The notes: generated by a model from the letters alone, not told the origin. Numbered from the stretch's first letter, positions 26,284 to 36,001 are shown. The stretch: 64,000 bases of DNA from Alphaproteobacteria bacterium (GCA_030424975.1 JAUHVY010000002.1:496001-560000); one strand, 5' to 3'. Numbers and translations: made by a program.

Positions 26284-26832
26284 ATGAAGATGTCGCAAAA
26301 AACAGTTTTAAGATCCACTGCATTGCTTGGCGCGGTTGCGCTATGTTTGTCTGCGTGTAGCGGCATTGAGACTGAAGCCAAATACCCGACGGGTTTAGAT
26401 AGAAACCAAACGGGTGGCGATAATAATATTTACGGCGATCGTGAATCTATTTTTGGCAAGGACAAAGGCTTGTTCGGCAAAAAGAAGAAAAGCGTGGATG
26501 AAAGTCCGCTTGGCGTTAATAGCTTTTTGTGGCGTGCGACGCTTGATACGGTTTCCTTTATGCCGCTTGCGAGCGCTGATCCTTTTGGCGGTGTAATCTT
26601 AACAGATTGGTATACGGACCCTGCGTCACCCAATGAGCGTGTGAAGATTAATGCATTTGTATTGGGGCGTGAATTAAAAGCAGAAGGCATTCGTGTTCGT
26701 ACATTCCGTCAGGAATTGGTAAAGGGACAATGGCGTGATGCACAGGTTTCTGAGGCGACTGCGCGTAAATTGGAAGATGCGGTGTTAACCCGTGCGCGTG
26801 AATTACGTATCGCCCATTTGGCCGAACAATAA
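26284..26832 (+). CDS. DUF3576 lipoprotein
   Basis: 182 residues with a lipoprotein signal peptide; the lipobox LSAC puts the acylated cysteine near residue 25. The mature part contains LGVNSFLWRATLDTVSFMPLASADPFGGVILTDWY (shown as a block), characteristic of the alphaproteobacterial DUF3576 family found next to leuS. Its place upstream of leuS and lptE suggests an outer-membrane or lipopolysaccharide-related role, but this is inference; the function is not established. Confidence 0.9.
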   Translation: MKMSQKTVLRSTALLGAVALCLSACSGIETEAKYPTGLDRNQTGGDNNIYGDRESIFGKDKGLFGKKKKSVDESPLGVNSFLWRATLDTVSFMPLASADPFGGVILTDWYTDPASPNERVKINAFVLGRELKAEGIRVRTFRQELVKGQWRDAQVSEATARKLEDAVLTRARELRIAHLAEQ

Positions 26833-26862
26833 TAAATAAAGACAAGCGGGTAGAGTGGAATA

Positions 26863-29421
26863 ATGGCTGAGCGTTACAATATAAAGCAAACCGAAACAAA
26901 ATGGCGCAATAAATGGGAAGAGGCGGATGCCTTTGCTGTGAGCGCGGATTCGGATAAGCAAAAATATTATGTGCTGGAGATGTTCCCCTACCCCAGTGGT
27001 CGTATTCATGTTGGTCATGTGCGTAACTACACATTAGGTGATGTTGTTGCGCGATATAAAAATGCAAAGGGCTTTAATGTTATGCACCCGATGGGGTGGG
27101 ATGCATTTGGATTGCCTGCTGAAAATGCGGCGATTGAGCGCGGCGAACATCCGAAAAAATGGACACATGAAAATATCGCTGTGATGAAAGAGCAGCTGAA
27201 ATCTATGGGGCTTTCGATTGATTGGAGCCGCGAATTTGCAACCTGTGACCCTGAATATTATGCGCATGAACAGCGTATGTTTATCCGTTTTCTTGAAGAA
27301 GGCATCGCATATCGTAAAGAATCCGTTGTGAACTGGGACCCCGTTGATAACACGGTATTGGCGAATGAGCAGGTGATTGACGGCAAGGGCTGGCGTACAG
27401 GCGCACCGGTTGAGCGCAAGAAATTAAACCAGTGGTTTTTGAAAATTACGGATTATGCGGATGAGCTTCTGGATGATTTAAAAACGCTTGATCGTTGGCC
27501 GGAAAAGGTGCGCATCATGCAGGAGAACTGGATTGGAAAATCCGTTGGTCTGCAGTTTAAGTGGAATATCGTTGGTAGCGATGAGCAGATCGAAGTATAT
27601 ACAACGCGCCCTGATACGTTATTTGGTGCATCTTTCCTTGCGCTTGCGCCCGATCACCCGATGAGTGCTAAGCTCTGTGCGGGTAAGGACGGCTTTGATG
27701 CTTTCGTAAAAGAGTGCCAAGCAAATGGTACATCTGAGGCAGCAATCGAAAAGGCGGAAAAGATTGGCTTCGATACAGGGCTGAAGGCAACGCACCCGTT
27801 ATTGGGGCGTGAGGTTCCTATTTATATCGCAAACTTTATTTTGATGGATTACGGGACGGGCGCGATTTTCGGTGTGCCGGCACATGATCAACGTGACTAC
27901 GACTTTGCCAGCAAATATAATCTGGACATCCTGCCTGTGGTATCACCTGATGGAGATGCTGATTTCGCTCTGGATGGTGAGGCGTATACAGGCGAAGGCA
28001 GTTTGGTCAATTCGCAGTGGCTTGATGGTAAATCCATCGCGGATGCCAAGGCCGAAGTGATTAAACGCTGCGAAGAAAACGGTACGGGTTTTGGCTCAAC
28101 GCAATATCGTTTGCGCGATTGGGGGATCAGTCGCCAACGTTATTGGGGGTGCCCTATTCCGATTGTGTATTGTGATAACTGTGGCGCCGTGCCTGTGCCG
28201 GATGACCAGCTCCCTGTTACTCTGCCCGAAGATATTAGCTTCGATAAGCCGGGTAACCCGCTAGATCATCATCCGACATGGAAGAATTGTGATTGCCCGA
28301 AATGCGGCAAGGCGGCAAGACGTGAAACAGACACATTTGATACATTCTTTGAAAGTAGCTGGTATCAATTCCGTTATTGCGATTCAAAGAATGAAAACTT
28401 GCCGGTTGCCAAGGATAAGGCGGCCTATTGGTTGCCTGAAAATGGCGGCGTTGATCAATATATCGGCGGCGTAGAGCATGCGGTTTTGCATTTATTGTAT
28501 GCGCGTTTCTTTACCAAGGCGATGCGCACATGCGGTTTTGTTGATTGTAAAGAACCGTTTAGCGGACTGTTCACACAAGGTATGGTGACGCATGAAACCT
28601 ATCAGGATGAAAACGGTAAGTGGATATTCCCGACAGATGCCGTGAAAAAAGACGGTCAATGGGTGCATGTGGAAACAGGTGCGCCTGTGACGATCGGTGC
28701 TTCGATTAAAATGTCAAAATCGAAGAAAAACGTTATTGATCCCGAAGAAATTCTTGAAACATACGGTGCGGATGCCGCGCGTTTGTTCATTTTATCGGAC
28801 TCTCCGCCTGAGCGTGATTTGGAATGGACTGAAAGCGGTATCGAAGGTGCATGGAAATTTGTAAACCGTGTTTATTCCGTGATCTCCGCGATGGATTTGG
28901 TGCCGGGCGATGAAAATGCATGTGGTGATAAGGCAAAAGATTTGCGTCGATTAACGCACAAAACAATCAAGGGTGTCGGAGAGGCGATTGAAGCCTTTGC
29001 CATGAATAAGGCCGTTGCCTATTTGCGTGAATTCTATAACGGTTTTACGGCGTTCAAAGTACAAGATGATGGCGACGCGTTTGCATTGCGCGAAGCGGTT
29101 GAAAACTTCATTATGATGATCAATCCGATCATGCCGCATTTGGCTGAGGAATTATGGGCGCAGCGCGGTAATACGCAGAGCCTTGTTGACTGTGCATGGC
29201 CAAAATATAATGAAGACCTGTTGGTGCAGGATACAATTACCATTGGTGTGCAGGTCAACGGAAAAGTAAGGGCGACCATAACATTGCCGGCTGATGCTGA
29301 CCAAAATAAAGCACAGGAAATTGCATTGGCGGAAGAAAAAATTCAAAAAGCCATGGACGGGAAAACACTGCGCAAATTTATCTATGTTCCCGGCCGTATT
29401 GTGAATGTTGTAGTAGGATAG
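26863..29421 (+). CDS. leuS: Leucyl-tRNA synthetase
   Basis: Class I aminoacyl-tRNA synthetase, 852 residues. The HIGH-type motif appears as [14 protein letters not shown] near residue 45 and the KMSKS loop as [13 protein letters not shown] near residue 620. Between them lie the CP1 editing domain ([19 protein letters not shown] and the DQRDYDFA region) and a Cys-containing insertion ([20 protein letters not shown]). The anticodon-binding and C-terminal domains follow, ending [14 protein letters not shown]. Four bases separate it from lptE. Confidence 0.98.
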   Translation: MAERYNIKQTETKWRNKWEEADAFAVSADSDKQKYYVLEMFPYPSGRIHVGHVRNYTLGDVVARYKNAKGFNVMHPMGWDAFGLPAENAAIERGEHPKKWTHENIAVMKEQLKSMGLSIDWSREFATCDPEYYAHEQRMFIRFLEEGIAYRKESVVNWDPVDNTVLANEQVIDGKGWRTGAPVERKKLNQWFLKITDYADELLDDLKTLDRWPEKVRIMQENWIGKSVGLQFKWNIVGSDEQIEVYTTRPDTLFGASFLALAPDHPMSAKLCAGKDGFDAFVKECQANGTSEAAIEKAEKIGFDTGLKATHPLLGREVPIYIANFILMDYGTGAIFGVPAHDQRDYDFASKYNLDILPVVSPDGDADFALDGEAYTGEGSLVNSQWLDGKSIADAKAEVIKRCEENGTGFGSTQYRLRDWGISRQRYWGCPIPIVYCDNCGAVPVPDDQLPVTLPEDISFDKPGNPLDHHPTWKNCDCPKCGKAARRETDTFDTFFESSWYQFRYCDSKNENLPVAKDKAAYWLPENGGVDQYIGGVEHAVLHLLYARFFTKAMRTCGFVDCKEPFSGLFTQGMVTHETYQDENGKWIFPTDAVKKDGQWVHVETGAPVTIGASIKMSKSKKNVIDPEEILETYGADAARLFILSDSPPERDLEWTESGIEGAWKFVNRVYSVISAMDLVPGDENACGDKAKDLRRLTHKTIKGVGEAIEAFAMNKAVAYLREFYNGFTAFKVQDDGDAFALREAVENFIMMINPIMPHLAEELWAQRGNTQSLVDCAWPKYNEDLLVQDTITIGVQVNGKVRATITLPADADQNKAQEIALAEEKIQKAMDGKTLRKFIYVPGRIVNVVVG

Positions 29422-29424
29422 AAA

Positions 29425-29931
29425 ATGAAAAAAACAATTTTGATTTTACCTGTTTGCCTTGCTCTTGGTGCGTGTGGTTTTCAACCTGTACACGGAAATT
29501 TCGGATTAAACGCGTCGGAAAATCAAACCCTGCGACAAACATTACAACATGTACAAATAGCAAATATTCCTGATCGTAACGGTCAGTTTCTCCGTAACGA
29601 ATTGATTGATCGTTTTTATAAGGACGGCCGCCCGACTGATACGCGCTTTGAATTGAAAATTAGCCCGATTCAGGAAACCGTTTCTGATTTGGATTTAACC
29701 AAAGAATCTGATGCAACGCGTTCACAGCTAAAGATGAATACAGACATGCGCTTGGTTGATAAAGAAACGGGAGAGGTTGTTTTGAGCCGTGCGTTAACTG
29801 CTGTTTCGAGTTACAATATTCTGGTTAGTGAGTTTGCTACCCGTGTGTCGGAACAAAATACACGTGAAAATGCGTTGAACGATATTGCACGTCAAATTGA
29901 ATTGCATTTAAGCCTGTATTTCAAACGATAA
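29425..29931 (+). CDS. lptE: LPS-assembly lipoprotein LptE
   Basis: 168 residues; signal peptide with lipobox LGAC (Cys at about 17) followed by GFQPVHG, the usual start of mature LptE. LptE plugs the LptD barrel and helps insert lipopolysaccharide into the outer leaflet. The remainder is a mixed alpha/beta fold with IANIPDRNGQFLRNELIDRFY and a C-terminal QIELHLSLYFKR. It is expected directly before holA, as is normal in alphaproteobacteria, but here two genes intervene. Confidence 0.92.
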   Translation: MKKTILILPVCLALGACGFQPVHGNFGLNASENQTLRQTLQHVQIANIPDRNGQFLRNELIDRFYKDGRPTDTRFELKISPIQETVSDLDLTKESDATRSQLKMNTDMRLVDKETGEVVLSRALTAVSSYNILVSEFATRVSEQNTRENALNDIARQIELHLSLYFKR

Positions 29932-29960
29932 CGTATTCTACAAATATTCCATAAAAATTC

Positions 29961-29990
29961 TTGACGTAAGGGCACATGCCCTTATATAAG
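29961..29990 (+). promoter_or_regulatory. Promoter with an operator-like palindrome in the spacer
   Basis: TTGACG (29961-29966) is a -35 match. The next 18 bases (29967-29984) are the palindrome TAAGGGCA-CA-TGCCCTTA. TATATA (29983-29988) or TATAAG (29985-29990) can serve as -10 at spacing 16 or 18. A symmetric site exactly between the hexamers is where repressors commonly bind. It would drive the 30205 and 31195 genes. Confidence 0.6.
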
Positions 29991-30019
29991 CAAATCGTAT
30001 TGTCAATTTGTTCAATACA

Positions 30020-30093
30020 CGCGGCATTTGAAGGATCAGCTTGCACCGCGTTACAAAAGCTAAAGCGCCACAGCGAGTAACTTCCGTCTGTGG
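30020..30093 (+). other. Two hairpins in the leader of the 30205 gene
   Basis: CGCGG (30020-30024) pairs with CCGCG (30046-30050); CCACAG (30068-30073) pairs with CTGTGG (30088-30093). Both lie in the roughly 200-base untranslated stretch between the promoter above and the ATG at 30205. I cannot match them to a known riboswitch class; they may shape a regulatory leader or simply be chance structure. Confidence 0.4.
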
Positions 30094-30204
30094 TACCTGA
30101 AAAAGGAAGCCCGGCGGAATGTGTCTTACCCATTCGATATATTCATTCCGGTTTAAATAAAAATATCGCGCAAAAAACAGCGTGAAAATATTGGAGTGAT
30201 TACG

Positions 30205-31101
30205 ATGAGTGATACAAGCAGACCACCAAAAATGAATAACAATTTTTTTCGTGAGCATTCGCGGGAAAAAGGCCTTGTGCTTGATTTCAATGATGCTGCG
30301 AAAGAGATGGATTTTGACGGTTCACAAGATTATGTGCAGGCGATGGATTATCGTTTGCATTCAACATTTTCCCGCGATGCAGAAGCCGTAAAGGCACGAA
30401 GTGCCCATGCAGAAACACATATCATTGCAACATGTGATGATGTAGATCAGGAAAACCTTGCGGATATTACATGCGATGCAATGACGGTTAAACGTGCGGG
30501 GGATATGCATATTGCTCTGCCTGAGGCATATGATTTTACACTCAGCCGCATTAATGCTGCGGCGTTGGATGCCCTGAAATTATATGGTCCCGAGGTATTC
30601 GAGGAAACGTCAATGCTCCTTATCGTGCAGAGAACAGATGTGGATCCGGGTGATTGCCACCGTCCGCATATTTCAAACTGGCACGATCATATTTCAGGCG
30701 GTCAAAATACCGATACGGTTTATTTGTTTCATAATAAATTGGGCACGGAATATAGGTTCAATACGCATAAAGGACAAAAAATTGATCAGGTGGAAATAGC
30801 CGCGCCTGATAATACGCTTGCCCGTGTCGGCGGAGAGATAATTCATCGTCCGCAAACAAATCAAGGTGATGAGCTTCGCCGTGAATGGGGGGCGTTGATC
30901 GTAAACATTAAGCCTGCGGTCATGACGCGTGCGAGTAATTACCGTAGTGACAATAATGCGCTCGTTAAGGCTGATAATCCTTTGTTTGATGCATTTAAGC
31001 AAAGAGCGCAGGAAATATTGGATGCGGATACACGTTTGCATGTGCTTGACGAGCCTCAAACATTGATTGAATATACGCAAACAGATGTTTCGCCGACATA
31101 A
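30205..31101 (+). CDS. Orphan protein with His/Asp-rich core, possible dioxygenase-like fold
   Basis: 298 residues from ATG 30205, which has GGAG eight bases upstream. The middle of the protein reads DCHRPHISNWHDHISGG, then VYLFHNKLGTEYRF, and later GGEIIHRPQTNQGDELRREWGALIVN. A cluster of His/Asp followed by a distal His and an Arg on neighbouring strands is the layout of 2-oxoglutarate/Fe(II) oxygenases and related cupin-like folds, but the spacing is not canonical, so this is only a suggestion. No signal peptide. It lies 93 bases before the glutamate-cysteine-ligase-like gene and probably shares its transcript. Confidence 0.7.
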   Translation: MSDTSRPPKMNNNFFREHSREKGLVLDFNDAAKEMDFDGSQDYVQAMDYRLHSTFSRDAEAVKARSAHAETHIIATCDDVDQENLADITCDAMTVKRAGDMHIALPEAYDFTLSRINAAALDALKLYGPEVFEETSMLLIVQRTDVDPGDCHRPHISNWHDHISGGQNTDTVYLFHNKLGTEYRFNTHKGQKIDQVEIAAPDNTLARVGGEIIHRPQTNQGDELRREWGALIVNIKPAVMTRASNYRSDNNALVKADNPLFDAFKQRAQEILDADTRLHVLDEPQTLIEYTQTDVSPT

Positions 31102-31194
31102 ATAATAAAAAATGTAACCCTCTTTGTTTGTCAAAAGAATGTCATAGGGATATACTTTATTCTTCTAATGTTTTTTTGATGAAAGGGGCACGCA

Positions 31195-32652
31195 ATGTCC
31201 GAAGTCAACGCAAATGATTTGGGTGAGATAAACACCGTTGCTGATGTTTATGATCTATACCTTGGTTCCGGCGATAATGCCAAAGCGGGTATTGAGATTG
31301 AGCTGTCCTTTTTCAAGCCTGATACCAAAGATCTTGATGTGATGAGCTTGTCACAAAACAAGGTTTTGAAAAATTGTGCTATGGCGGCATTGCCGGATGA
31401 AGACTGGGTGCATAACGAGCCTACGAGCGAGCTGTTGGAAGTGGCGAGCAAAGCTGATACTTTCGAAAATGCAAAATCTGTTATTGAAGATACGAATAAG
31501 AAAATTAAAATCCTGAGTGATAAAGCGCTTGGATTAGGGTTAAAGCGTTCTTATTTCCAGGAGCTTCCGGAACGTACGGCAGATGATCTGCTTTCACGTA
31601 TCGTAGATGTAGAGCGGTATAAGGTGATGTACGCCCCCTATCGCGAAGATATGAAGAAATGCGTACAATATTTTGCAGTTTGTAAATCAAATCAAGTATC
31701 CGTCAGCCACAAAGACCCCGCGCATTTGCTATCTAATGTTAAAAGATTGTACATCTTAGCGCCGTTCCTGTTCTTGCTGACCGATAACAGCACTGGCTTC
31801 AGCGAGGGAAAAGCGTTTAAAGGGCAGGCGCCTATGACGCTTCGTCACGAAGGCTTGCTCGAGGGGCGCGGCGGTGTATTGCCGTATGTGTTCACGGCTG
31901 ATACGGGTGAAGAGCTTATCGAAAATCATATTCATCACGTTATGAATAATCCGCTCTTTATGTATTATGATCGTGATGGCGGTTTAAATCGCGTGCCGTC
32001 TGGCGATTGGGGTGTGACATTCAATACCCTAAAGGAACGCGGCCTTAATATCGCGAGTAATTATTATCTTGCTCAAAGTTTACTGTGGCCGGATGTAAAA
32101 ATAGCCACCCTAAAGGACAGTGACGGCGCGGTATTCGGCCACCGATATGAAGCGCGTATGTTCGGCGTGGGTATTCATCAACACCAAACGGCGTTTTTAA
32201 TTACAACCGCATTGGCTTTCCACCCGACATTTGCAGATGACGTTGACGAGCTTTTGATGAAGTATGGTTTTGGCAGCGATAAAGAGCAAAGTTATGCACG
32301 TACACTTGAGGCTTATGCGGCCGCACGTCAACACAATGGCAAATTTTTTGATATCGCATTCGGTACAGGTAATATGGCGACGTTCGCGCGCGAATTCGCG
32401 AATCTGATAGAGCCCGTGCTTGAGGAGGTTGGCCTATATGATGAAGGGCAGGCGTTATTGAATATATGCCGCAGCGGATGCACAGATGCCAAAGTGAATC
32501 GTGTGATGTTCCCTACTCTGTCTGATGTTTTAGCGTTCCAGAAAAATTATGATCCTGCCGTTTTTGATGATATGAATCAAAGTGCACGTGACGTCTTTGA
32601 AAAGGAATTAAAAGGTCGCCGCAATCAATGTTGCAATGTGAATGCAGGATAG
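31195..32652 (+). CDS. Glutamate-cysteine ligase-like (GCS2-type) ATP-dependent ligase
   Basis: 485 residues. AGIEIELSFF (residues 31-40) resembles the GIExE substrate-binding start of GCS2/YbdK-type glutamate-cysteine ligases, and NQVSVSHKDPAHLLSNVKRLY plus ILAPFLFLLTDNSTGF matches the following core strand and helix, with LEGRGGVLPYVF later. Such enzymes join the gamma-carboxyl of glutamate to an amine. The sequence is distant from standard GshA, so the actual substrate may differ. AAAGGGG precedes the ATG. It sits between the 30205 protein and holA (12 bases), an insertion into the usual lptE-holA pair. Confidence 0.7.
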   Translation: MSEVNANDLGEINTVADVYDLYLGSGDNAKAGIEIELSFFKPDTKDLDVMSLSQNKVLKNCAMAALPDEDWVHNEPTSELLEVASKADTFENAKSVIEDTNKKIKILSDKALGLGLKRSYFQELPERTADDLLSRIVDVERYKVMYAPYREDMKKCVQYFAVCKSNQVSVSHKDPAHLLSNVKRLYILAPFLFLLTDNSTGFSEGKAFKGQAPMTLRHEGLLEGRGGVLPYVFTADTGEELIENHIHHVMNNPLFMYYDRDGGLNRVPSGDWGVTFNTLKERGLNIASNYYLAQSLLWPDVKIATLKDSDGAVFGHRYEARMFGVGIHQHQTAFLITTALAFHPTFADDVDELLMKYGFGSDKEQSYARTLEAYAAARQHNGKFFDIAFGTGNMATFAREFANLIEPVLEEVGLYDEGQALLNICRSGCTDAKVNRVMFPTLSDVLAFQKNYDPAVFDDMNQSARDVFEKELKGRRNQCCNVNAG

Positions 32653-32664
32653 AAACCGCCCGCA

Positions 32665-33687
32665 ATGAAGCTTAATTTTCGCCAAATAGAACCTTTTGTG
32701 AAATCGCCGGATAAGGCGGCGCGCGTCATATTGGTTTATGGACCTGATCAGGGCTTGGCGAAGGAACGCTGCGCGGTGATGGGCAAGACTGTCGTTGCTG
32801 ATTTGAATGATCCGTTTAACGTTTGCGCTTTGACGGCCGATATTATTGTTGATGACCCTGCGCGGTTGTCAGACGAGGCAGGTGCAATTTCGATGATGGG
32901 CGGCGATCGTTTGATCCGTATTGATGGGGCGACCGACAAAATCACAACCACGGTTAAATTATATTTGGAAAACCCAAGTGATAGTGCGCTTGTTATTATA
33001 CAGGCAGGTGAGCTTGGTCCGAAATCAGCTTTGCGCAAATTATGCGAAAGCGCAAAGAATGCAGCGGCGGTGCCCTGTTATGTGGAGGATGAGCGCGATG
33101 TCAGCCGTTTTATTCGTGAAACATTACAGGCGGAAAATTTAAATGCACAAAGTGATGCGGTAGCGTGGCTTGCCGCAAATATATCAGGTGATCGTGCGAA
33201 GGTCAGGTCAGAGCTTGATAAATTGATTACCTATAAAGGAGATGAAAAAACGCCGATATCGTTACGCGATGTGCAGGCTGCTTGCGGCGCTGCAGGGGCG
33301 CAAGGTTTTGATGATCTTGTTTACAATGTAGCAGGAAGGAACGCGCAGGCTGCACTTAAAGCATATGCGACATTGTTAGAAGAAGGCACGCCTTTTATTG
33401 CTCTGTTACGTAGTTTGCAAAACCATTTTCGTCGCTTACATGCAACAAAGTCATATATGCAAAGTGGCATGGACATGGATAGTGCGATGAAAAAATTGTC
33501 ACCACCCATCTTTTTCAAACAGGCGCCTATGTTCAAAAGTCAGTTGAATAGCTGGTCTATGCCTGCATTGGAAAATGTTCTTTATAAGTTGGGTGAGTTA
33601 GAGGCGCAGTGTAAGCAGACCGGTATGCCTGTTGAAACCCTGTGTTCTCAGGCGATTCTTGGTATTAGTAAGAGTCGCGCAGCCTGA
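32665..33687 (+). CDS. holA: DNA polymerase III delta subunit HolA
   Basis: Clamp-loader delta subunit that opens the beta clamp. 340 residues starting MKLNFRQIEPFVKSPDKAARVILVYGPDQGLAKER, typical of alphaproteobacterial HolA. The AAA+-like first part (RLIRIDGATDKIT, VIIQAGELGPKSALRKLCE) and the C-terminal helical collar (GTPFIALLRSLQNHFRRL) are present. In relatives it lies convergent with parB; here it lies about 32 kb from parB on the same strand. Confidence 0.95.
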   Translation: MKLNFRQIEPFVKSPDKAARVILVYGPDQGLAKERCAVMGKTVVADLNDPFNVCALTADIIVDDPARLSDEAGAISMMGGDRLIRIDGATDKITTTVKLYLENPSDSALVIIQAGELGPKSALRKLCESAKNAAAVPCYVEDERDVSRFIRETLQAENLNAQSDAVAWLAANISGDRAKVRSELDKLITYKGDEKTPISLRDVQAACGAAGAQGFDDLVYNVAGRNAQAALKAYATLLEEGTPFIALLRSLQNHFRRLHATKSYMQSGMDMDSAMKKLSPPIFFKQAPMFKSQLNSWSMPALENVLYKLGELEAQCKQTGMPVETLCSQAILGISKSRAA

Positions 33688-33714
33688 TAAAGTCCGCCAC
33701 CCAAAGAAAGGGTT

Positions 33715-35118
33715 TTAAAACCCCTCCTCCGTTTGTTGAATATTCGCACCCAGCATTTTTGCCAATTGTTTCACATGCGAAATTTCTTGCGCATCGATCG
33801 GCAGGTTTTTATTCGCCGGTTTTTTCTTTGATAGATTTGGAATAGTCGCCTTTTCAAAGCCGAGTTTAGATGATTCCTTTAACCGCAGATCCGGTTGCGA
33901 TACTTGACGTACTTCTCCGGCAAGGCCGATTTCACCGAAAAAGACTGTGTCCGCAGGCAATGGTAGATTGCTTAACGCGCTGATCAGTGCGGCGGCGACG
34001 GCAACATCGGCGGCCGGTTCTGAAATGCGTATGCCCCCTGCTATGTTGAGGAAAATATCGTGGCTGGATAATGAAATACGGCAACGGGTTTCCAATACGG
34101 CAACAATCATCGCCAGACGGTTATGATCCCAGCCCAACACGGCGCGGCGTGGTGATGCCAATGATGATGGCGCAACGAGTGCTTGTACCTCGACCAAGAT
34201 CGGACGTGTTCCCTCTAGGGCAGCCAGAACTGCGCTGCCTGCTGCGTCCTCATGTCGTTGGGACAGGAATAGGGCGGAAGGATTGGCAACCTCGATCAAG
34301 CCTTGTTCAGCCATTTCAAAAACACCGATCTCATCTGTCGGGCCGAAACGGTTTTTAACCGCGCGTAAAATGCGGAATTGGTGGCTACGGTCGCCTTCAA
34401 AATAAAGTACGGTATCCACCAAGTGTTCAAGAACGCGGGGGCCTGCTATTTGGCCATCTTTGGTTACGTGCCCAACAAAAATAACTGATATATCTAGGCT
34501 TTTTGCCATTCTTATTATTTCTTGGGCAGACGTACGTACTTGTGTAACTGTGCCCGGCGCGCTGTCTATTGAATCAACATACATGGTTTGAATGGAATCA
34601 ATCACCAATAGCTGTACTTTTTCTGGCGCGGATTTCACCGATTCAATAATGTCACGAACATTTGTGGCAGAGGCAAGTTTTACGGCGGAATCACCAAGCC
34701 CTAAACGGTTGGCGCGCATGCGGATTTGGTCTGTTGATTCCTCACCTGAAATATAAACACAATTGACGTTGTTATTTGTCAGTGCGCAGACAGATTGTAA
34801 AAGTATAGTAGATTTCCCAATTCCCGGATCGCCACCAATAAGGATCGCCGCACCCGGCACAATGCCACCGCCCGTTACACGATCAAATTCATTGATACGG
34901 GTTTGCAAGCGTGGATATGTGCGCCCTTTTTCATTTTTCAGATCGATGAAGTCAATGACGCGACCTTTTTGTTTACCACTCAGGCCTTTTGGAACACTTG
35001 CCTCGACAATTTCCTCGGTGATTGTATTCCATTCATGGCAGGCATCGCATTTTCCCGCCCATCTGGAGGAAACAGATCCGCAAGCGGTACAGACATAGTT
35101 TTTTTGTGCTTTTGCCAT
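33715..35118 (-). CDS. radA: DNA repair protein RadA
   Basis: RecA-related ATPase that helps process recombination intermediates by branch migration. 467 residues: N-terminal C4 zinc finger (YVCTACGSVSSRWAGKCDAC), Walker A GGDPGIGKST, Walker B LLVIDSIQ, the RadA-specific KNRFG motif and the C-terminal Lon-protease-like domain with FLNIAGGIRISEPAADVAVAAAL. A 14-bp palindrome (33710-33723) covers its stop codon and may aid termination on both strands. Confidence 0.97.
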   Translation of the reverse strand: MAKAQKNYVCTACGSVSSRWAGKCDACHEWNTITEEIVEASVPKGLSGKQKGRVIDFIDLKNEKGRTYPRLQTRINEFDRVTGGGIVPGAAILIGGDPGIGKSTILLQSVCALTNNNVNCVYISGEESTDQIRMRANRLGLGDSAVKLASATNVRDIIESVKSAPEKVQLLVIDSIQTMYVDSIDSAPGTVTQVRTSAQEIIRMAKSLDISVIFVGHVTKDGQIAGPRVLEHLVDTVLYFEGDRSHQFRILRAVKNRFGPTDEIGVFEMAEQGLIEVANPSALFLSQRHEDAAGSAVLAALEGTRPILVEVQALVAPSSLASPRRAVLGWDHNRLAMIVAVLETRCRISLSSHDIFLNIAGGIRISEPAADVAVAAALISALSNLPLPADTVFFGEIGLAGEVRQVSQPDLRLKESSKLGFEKATIPNLSKKKPANKNLPIDAQEISHVKQLAKMLGANIQQTEEGF

Positions 35119-35158
35119 AGAAAAAGAAGCGTGTTTGTTTGTGAATTTACGCTAATTC

Positions 35159-36001
35159 TCACAGATCGAGGGTTTTTTGGCAAGTGCTATCGACTTTGGT
35201 CGCATAATCAAAATCTTCGGCGCGTAACTGTCTGCCCTGTACGCCTGTAAATCCCATGTCAAACAATTGATCGGCCTCTTGTCTTGAGCGTACGCGTTCT
35301 GCTATCAACTCAATATCGGGGTGGGTTTCACGTATATATTCCAATATGTTAGCCAAGTCATTGTGCTTGTTCGTGTCACTGTCGCCATCAAAAAAAGCGC
35401 GAATAATCGGGCCGTCAATTTTGATGTAGTCAATAACATCGCCAAATACTTTTAATCTGTTTTTGTGGCTTTCGCCTAGCGCAAAATCATCCAGTGCAAA
35501 GCGATAACCCTGATCACGTAATGCGTACATGTGGCTGATATCACTATTTAGGTCAACATCATGTTCTAAAATTTCAAAAACCAAATCATCGGGCGAAAAG
35601 GGAGATAAACGTTTTTCCATTTTATTCCAGAAACCGGGTGACAAAACGGTATCAACGGCAATATTCAAGGTAACAGGTAGATTTTCTGCTCCTTTTAATC
35701 CGTTAGCGGAGGTCAAGATGTCAAATTCCTCGGCTACGCCATGGGCATAAAATTGCTGTGATAGAATATCCATGTGAAATTGGACTTCATCATGCGCAGG
35801 GCGTGATAATGATTCGTGTGCTATATATTGGTCTTTGCCGTAAATGGGTTCCTGCACGACACCATTTTTAAACGCATCAGATAACAACGCCTGATATGCA
35901 TCTTCGCCCAGGCTGTTTTCTATTGTGAGTGCTGCATCATCCGGAAGGCTTGCTTCTACAAGTTCGCCAAAACTATGCTGTTTTATATTTTTTTGAGCCA
36001 T
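35159..36001 (-). CDS. EAL-domain protein (c-di-GMP phosphodiesterase type)
   Basis: 280 residues; most of the protein is an EAL domain. The signature is HESLSR in place of xEALxR, keeping the metal-binding Glu. Further expected residues are seen: Asn in VTLNIAVDTVL, VFEILEHD, FALDDFALGESH with the DD pair, YIKIDGPII with the Lys, ELIAERVRSRQEADQLF and GVQGRQL. All likely catalytic residues are kept, so activity is plausible, although loop 6 (DDFALG) departs from DDFGTG. There is no GGDEF or sensor domain. Located 40 bases upstream of radA. Confidence 0.8.
   Translation of the reverse strand: MAQKNIKQHSFGELVEASLPDDAALTIENSLGEDAYQALLSDAFKNGVVQEPIYGKDQYIAHESLSRPAHDEVQFHMDILSQQFYAHGVAEEFDILTSANGLKGAENLPVTLNIAVDTVLSPGFWNKMEKRLSPFSPDDLVFEILEHDVDLNSDISHMYALRDQGYRFALDDFALGESHKNRLKVFGDVIDYIKIDGPIIRAFFDGDSDTNKHNDLANILEYIRETHPDIELIAERVRSRQEADQLFDMGFTGVQGRQLRAEDFDYATKVDSTCQKTLDL

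Noticed and set aside
26648-27067. 139-residue minus-strand frame across the DUF3576-leuS junction
   Set aside because: Shadow of two well-supported genes on the other strand; His/Pro-rich composition is typical of a shadow.
29921-30133. Seventy-residue open frame on the minus strand between lptE and the 30205 gene
   Set aside because: It overlaps the lptE end, has no convincing ribosome-binding site and covers the promoter/leader of the plus-strand gene.
29932-30204. tRNA gene in the lptE-30205 gap
   Set aside because: No T-loop GTTCGA or acceptor-stem pairing is found; hairpins do not form a cloverleaf.
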